Shown here piece by piece: positions 31,602-34,394 of a stretch of 34,394 nt of DNA (position 1 is its first letter; every line of letters begins with the position of its first letter). The notes below the pieces were generated by a model. That model had not been told where the DNA came from, ran no database searches, and was given only the letters and a program-made list of their open reading frames with translations. The position numbers were made by a program, and so were the translations under genes. The stretch is from Acetatifactor sp. Its GTDB lineage: Bacteria > Bacillota > Clostridia > Lachnospirales > Lachnospiraceae. Where the stretch lies: assembly GCA_022511385.1 (NCBI GenBank), contig JAFLRN010000025.1, positions 1 through 34,394 on the forward strand. Direction: 5' to 3'.

Positions 31602-32135
31602 TCAGCCAAACTTAGCGGCATAGGTCATAATGCCGCAGATCGTCTTGGAGTCCTGAATCTTACAGTCAAAGATCATCTGCTTCAGTTCTTCCAGGGTATG
31701 GGCCTCCACATTCAGATACTCGTCCTCATCCAGATGCTGCTTTCCCGGCTTCAGATCCCGTGCCAGGTAAATATCGATCTTTTCGTTACAGAATGCAACC
31801 GTGGTGTAGATGGAGTTCAAAAGCTCCAGTTTGTCGCAGGTATAACCCGTCTCCTCCTCCAGCTCCCGCATGGCTGCCTGACCGGTGGGCTCCTCCCTGC
31901 CGTTTAAGCCTCCTGCAGGAATCTCCAGGGTTTCCCGTTCCAGAGCATTTCGGTACTGACGGACCATCAGCAGCTTTCCGTCCTCCCTGACAGCCACCAC
32001 TGCGGCTGCTCCCTTGTGATCGATCAGGTCCCACTTTGCCACGTTCCCGTTGGGGATCAGCATAGTGTCCTGGTAATAGTCTATAATGGCACCCTTTGCC
32101 ACCAGTTCCCGGCTTAATCTCTTATATTCTTCCAT
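31602..32135 (-). CDS. Nudix hydrolase, ADP-ribose pyrophosphatase type
   Basis: The 177-residue enzyme has a perfect Nudix box starting at Gly76 (G-x5-E82-x7-R90-E-L-x-E-E-x-G97-Y), preceded by LEIPAGG as in ADP-ribose pyrophosphatases. Reaction: ADP-ribose to AMP + ribose 5-phosphate. The N-terminal strand region (MLIPNGNVAKWDLIDHKGAA) fits the NudF subgroup. The ATG at 32135 follows GCGAGGGAAA; the upstream TTG is less likely. A TATAAT on the minus strand near 32190 may be its -10. It is followed by spoIIM. Confidence 0.92.
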   Translation of the reverse strand: MEEYKRLSRELVAKGAIIDYYQDTMLIPNGNVAKWDLIDHKGAAAVVAVREDGKLLMVRQYRNALERETLEIPAGGLNGREEPTGQAAMRELEEETGYTCDKLELLNSIYTTVAFCNEKIDIYLARDLKPGKQHLDEDEYLNVEAHTLEELKQMIFDCKIQDSKTICGIMTYAAKFG

Positions 32136-32203
32136 TTTCCCTCGCAACCCTCTATAAATTGGCTTTGTGCAGCATTTCTGTTCAATATATATGCATTATA
32201 TAT

Positions 32204-32262
32204 GCATCCCGTCTGAACATTATTTGTGCTTCCCGCCTGATCACTGTACATGCTTCCTGTCT
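32204..32262. repeat. Short 24-bp tandem repeats between aminotransferase and Nudix genes
   Basis: GCATCCCGTCTG (32204), GCTTCCCGCCTG (32228) and GCTTCCTGTCT (32252) recur at exact 24-base spacing with diverged remainders; the last repeat is partial. An AT-rich stretch (ATATATGCATTATATATGCAT-like) adjoins. Confidence 0.55.
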
Positions 32263-32283
32263 ATTTTCCGACTTAGCTCCCGC

Positions 32284-33570
32284 TTATTTCTGCTCCAGCA
32301 GCTTCTCCACACTGACAAGCTTCACACAGAGCACGAAGAGATCCGTGGCCATTGCCATATCCTCCGGCGTGGGGAAGGAGGGCGCAATACGGATATTGCT
32401 GTCTTTGGGGTCTTTGCCGTAAGGGAAGGTAGCGCCTGCTCCGGTGAGCACCACACCTGCCTCCTTGCACCTTGCCACAATGGCCTTGGCGCAGCCCTCC
32501 ATGGCGTCAAAGGAGATAAAGTAGCCCCCATTGGGTCTGGTCCACTGTCCGATGCCAAGTCCTCCCATTTCCTCGTCCAGAACTCTGAGCACCGCCTCAA
32601 ACTTGGGCCGCATCCATGCAGCATGCTTTTTCATATGCTCCCTGATGCCGTCAATATCCTTAAAATAGCGCACATGGCGCAGCTGATTCACCTTGTCATG
32701 GCCGATGGTCTGGATAGTCATGCTCTTTTTGAGCTCATCCAGATTTGCCTTGGAAGCAGCTACCGCAGAGATACCGCCTCCTGCATAGCTGATCTTGGAG
32801 GTGGAACAGAACTCATATACCATATCGGGATTTCCGGCCTCTGCGCAAAGACCTAAGATATCAGCCAACTCATCCTGCCTGTCCTCATAGAGATGATGCA
32901 CCGCATAGGCATTGTCCCAGAAAATCCGAAAATCTTTTGCCGCAGGCTTCAGATTGGCAAAGCGCTTTACAGTCTCCTCTGAATATGTATAGCCCTGAGG
33001 GTTGGAATACTTGGGCACGCACCAGATACCTTTGATGCTGTCGTCCTCCGCCACCAGCTCCTCCACCAGATCCATATCAGGTCCCTGCGGTGTCATGGGT
33101 ACTGTGATCATCTCGATTCCAAAATGCTGGGTGATGGCAAAATGTCTGTCATAGCCGGGCACAGGACAAAGGAATTTCACGCTGTCCAGCTTACACCAGG
33201 GTGTACTTCCCAGCACACCGTGGGTCATAGACCGTGATACCGTGTCATACATGATGGTCAGGCTGGCATTACCGCAGACGATCACATTCTCTGCAGGGAC
33301 TCCCATGATATCACCCATCAGTTTCTTAGCCTCAGGAATGCCGTCCATCATGCCATAGTTGCGGACATCCGTTCCATCCTCCGCCTTCAGCAGGCTCTGG
33401 GAATTCAGCGCATCCAGAAATTCATTTCCCATATCCAGCTGAGCCACAGCAGGCTTTCCCCTGGACATATCCAGCTTCAAACCTTTTCCCTTCGCGTCCT
33501 CATATTCTGCTGTCAACTGCTCCCTCAGTGCCAAAAGCTCCTCTTTACTCAACTCCTGAAATGCTTTCAT
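32284..33570 (-). CDS. Class I-type PLP-dependent aminotransferase (aspartate aminotransferase subgroup Ic-like)
   Basis: The 428-residue enzyme has the MSRGKP motif at 35-40, YGMMDGIPEAKKL near 72-84, WCVPKYSNPQGYTYS near 183-197, Asp219 in FWDNAYAVHHL and the PLP-binding Lys259 in CSTSKISYAGGG. This combination is typical of the PF12897 aspartate-type aminotransferases rather than AspC. Likely reaction: transfer of an amino group between aspartate (or a related amino acid) and 2-oxoglutarate. The ATG at 33570 follows GGAGGAAAC; the frame open to 33639 is not used. It has its own promoter and a leader of about 110 bases. Confidence 0.92.
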   Translation of the reverse strand: MKAFQELSKEELLALREQLTAEYEDAKGKGLKLDMSRGKPAVAQLDMGNEFLDALNSQSLLKAEDGTDVRNYGMMDGIPEAKKLMGDIMGVPAENVIVCGNASLTIMYDTVSRSMTHGVLGSTPWCKLDSVKFLCPVPGYDRHFAITQHFGIEMITVPMTPQGPDMDLVEELVAEDDSIKGIWCVPKYSNPQGYTYSEETVKRFANLKPAAKDFRIFWDNAYAVHHLYEDRQDELADILGLCAEAGNPDMVYEFCSTSKISYAGGGISAVAASKANLDELKKSMTIQTIGHDKVNQLRHVRYFKDIDGIREHMKKHAAWMRPKFEAVLRVLDEEMGGLGIGQWTRPNGGYFISFDAMEGCAKAIVARCKEAGVVLTGAGATFPYGKDPKDSNIRIAPSFPTPEDMAMATDLFVLCVKLVSVEKLLEQK

Positions 33571-33686
33571 GTTTCCTCCATCCCGGCCGCTCTGCTGCCA
33601 TGTAAAGCTCAGGCGCCCTGATTTTCTCCATTTTTTCACGGATTATGCTTGCGTTGCATAATCGTATACAATCATACACTTGCTAT

Positions 33687-33715
33687 ACTATACTATAAGT
33701 CATGGATTTGCACAA
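33687..33715 (-). promoter_or_regulatory. Promoter of the aminotransferase gene
   Basis: Minus strand -35 TTGTGC (33710-33715), 17-bp spacer, -10 TATAGT (33687-33692), within a TATAGTATAGTATAG run. Upstream of it (33720-33930) lies AT-rich DNA, then a GC-rich island (about 33820-33925) with a CGTG-AGCC/GGCT-CACG hairpin and no gene. Confidence 0.65.
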
Positions 33716-33928
33716 TAGGAAAAAGAAACAAAGAATTAAAAATTTCTGTAAAAATACAGTGCAATTTGCTCTTTTATGTGAGCAACAATACCATTATTCC
33801 CATAAGTGTCAGTGGCCAAGTCGTTGTCATGGCATCGCCGACTGCAGATACCTTCGCCTGTTCGTTCGCCCGTGTAAGCCTGGCTCACGTCCAGTCGCAG
33901 CTATCCACAGTTGGCTCGGTATACACGC

Positions 33929-33964
33929 AAAAAAACAGAGGATACCCACATGCGAATATCCTCT
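33929..33964 (-). terminator. Terminator of the RNase Y gene
   Basis: AGAGGATA (33937-33944) with TATCCTCT (33957-33964), 12-base loop, followed on the minus strand by G and seven T. Confidence 0.85.
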
Positions 33965-34034
33965 ACATTCTTCCACCCATACGGCGGTTTTGTTGTTATG
34001 AAATTTTCAAGTTCAAGTCTACAACTGGCAATGG

Positions 34035-34394
34035 TTACTTTGCGTAATCTATCACGCGGCTCTCACGGATCACGTTCACCTTGATCTGTCCGGGATACTC
34101 CAGCTCAGCTTCTATCTGCTTGGAGATATCGCGGGCTAACAGTACCATGTCGGCATCTGAAATCTGCTCGGGCACTACCATTACACGAACTTCACGACCT
34201 GCCTGAATAGCAAAAGATTTGTCTACACCTTTGAAATTGTTTGTTATTTCCTCTAACTGAGTTAATCTGCTGGTATAAGTTTCCAGTGTTTCTCTTCTTG
34301 CTCCCGGTCTCGCAGCGGATATTGTATCAGCAGCTTGTACAATACATGCGATCAGGGATGTGGGCTCCACATCTCCGTGGTGAGATTCCACGGC
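34035..34394 (-). CDS. rny: Ribonuclease Y, C-terminal part (cut by window edge)
   Basis: Only the last 119 residues are present; the gene continues past the window end. The fragment has [11 protein letters not shown] from the HD-domain region and [16 protein letters not shown], and ends [22 protein letters not shown], which is characteristic of RNase Y (YmdA). Role: membrane-anchored endoribonuclease that starts mRNA decay in Firmicutes. The N-terminal membrane anchor, coiled coil, KH domain and most of the HD site are outside the window. A strong terminator follows the stop. Confidence 0.95.
   Translation of the reverse strand, partial: AVESHHGDVEPTSLIACIVQAADTISAARPGARRETLETYTSRLTQLEEITNNFKGVDKSFAIQAGREVRVMVVPEQISDADMVLLARDISKQIEAELEYPGQIKVNVIRESRVIDYAK

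Noticed and set aside
33649-34047. Plus-strand open frame of 132 codons
   Set aside because: It runs through the RNase Y terminator, has no ribosome binding site and no recognisable domain.

Overview
The window looks like a chromosomal segment of a spore-forming Clostridia, most likely a gut-type Lachnospiraceae. The reasons are an alpha/beta small acid-soluble spore protein, SpoIIM, the tig-clpP-clpX-engB cluster, the pyrH-frr-uppS-cdsA-dxr-rseP operon, a FeoB-associated Cys-rich peptide, strong GGAGG ribosome binding sites and mid-range GC. No rRNA, tRNA, CRISPR array, integrase or transposase gene was seen. Most genes are on the minus strand.

Layout. 1-2.7 kb: end of a cold-shock gene with its terminator, a MntP manganese exporter, a TraX-family membrane protein and an orphan OmpR-type response regulator whose receiver lacks key residues. 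2.8-8.5 kb: AI-2E-type transporter, engB, clpX, clpP and trigger factor (protein quality control, with no lon between clpX and engB). 8.5-11.6 kb: a TM1266-type hydrogenase-associated regulator, an ABC protein fusing permease and ATPase, and its lipoprotein substrate-binding partner. 12-13.6 kb: a sodium:solute symporter. 13.8-18.3 kb: spore protein, a soluble Hanks-type kinase, a large orphan solute-binding lipoprotein, and a PP2C-like protein that seems to have lost metal-binding Asp residues. 18.4-23.9 kb: the pyrH-frr-uppS-cdsA-dxr-rseP operon (UMP kinase, ribosome recycling, undecaprenyl-PP, CDP-DAG, MEP pathway, site-2 protease). 23.9-28.3 kb: an unusual bactofilin with a long Glu/Pro decapeptide-repeat arm, a membrane-anchored NodB deacetylase and a GT-C-like membrane protein, suggesting an envelope-building set. 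28.5-34.4 kb: FeoB-associated peptide, KTSC protein, DAHP synthase, SpoIIM, Nudix ADP-ribose pyrophosphatase, a class I aminotransferase, and the C-terminus of RNase Y.

The most unusual signal is non-coding. Five long structured palindromic elements sit between genes, each just downstream of a stop codon. Three of them (11861-12016, 30480-30615, 30731-30876) form one family. They share a conserved core, are all in the same orientation relative to the gene they follow, and have outer arms whose sequence differs completely between copies while base-pairing within each copy is kept. This covariation suggests a structured 3'-UTR RNA or a small mobile DNA hairpin that I do not recognise. Two others (4751-4888, 22447-22600) resemble each other more loosely.

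Limits: all calls come from reading the sequence without database searches. Promoter and terminator calls are by eye, and start codons were chosen from ribosome binding sites and promoter positions.
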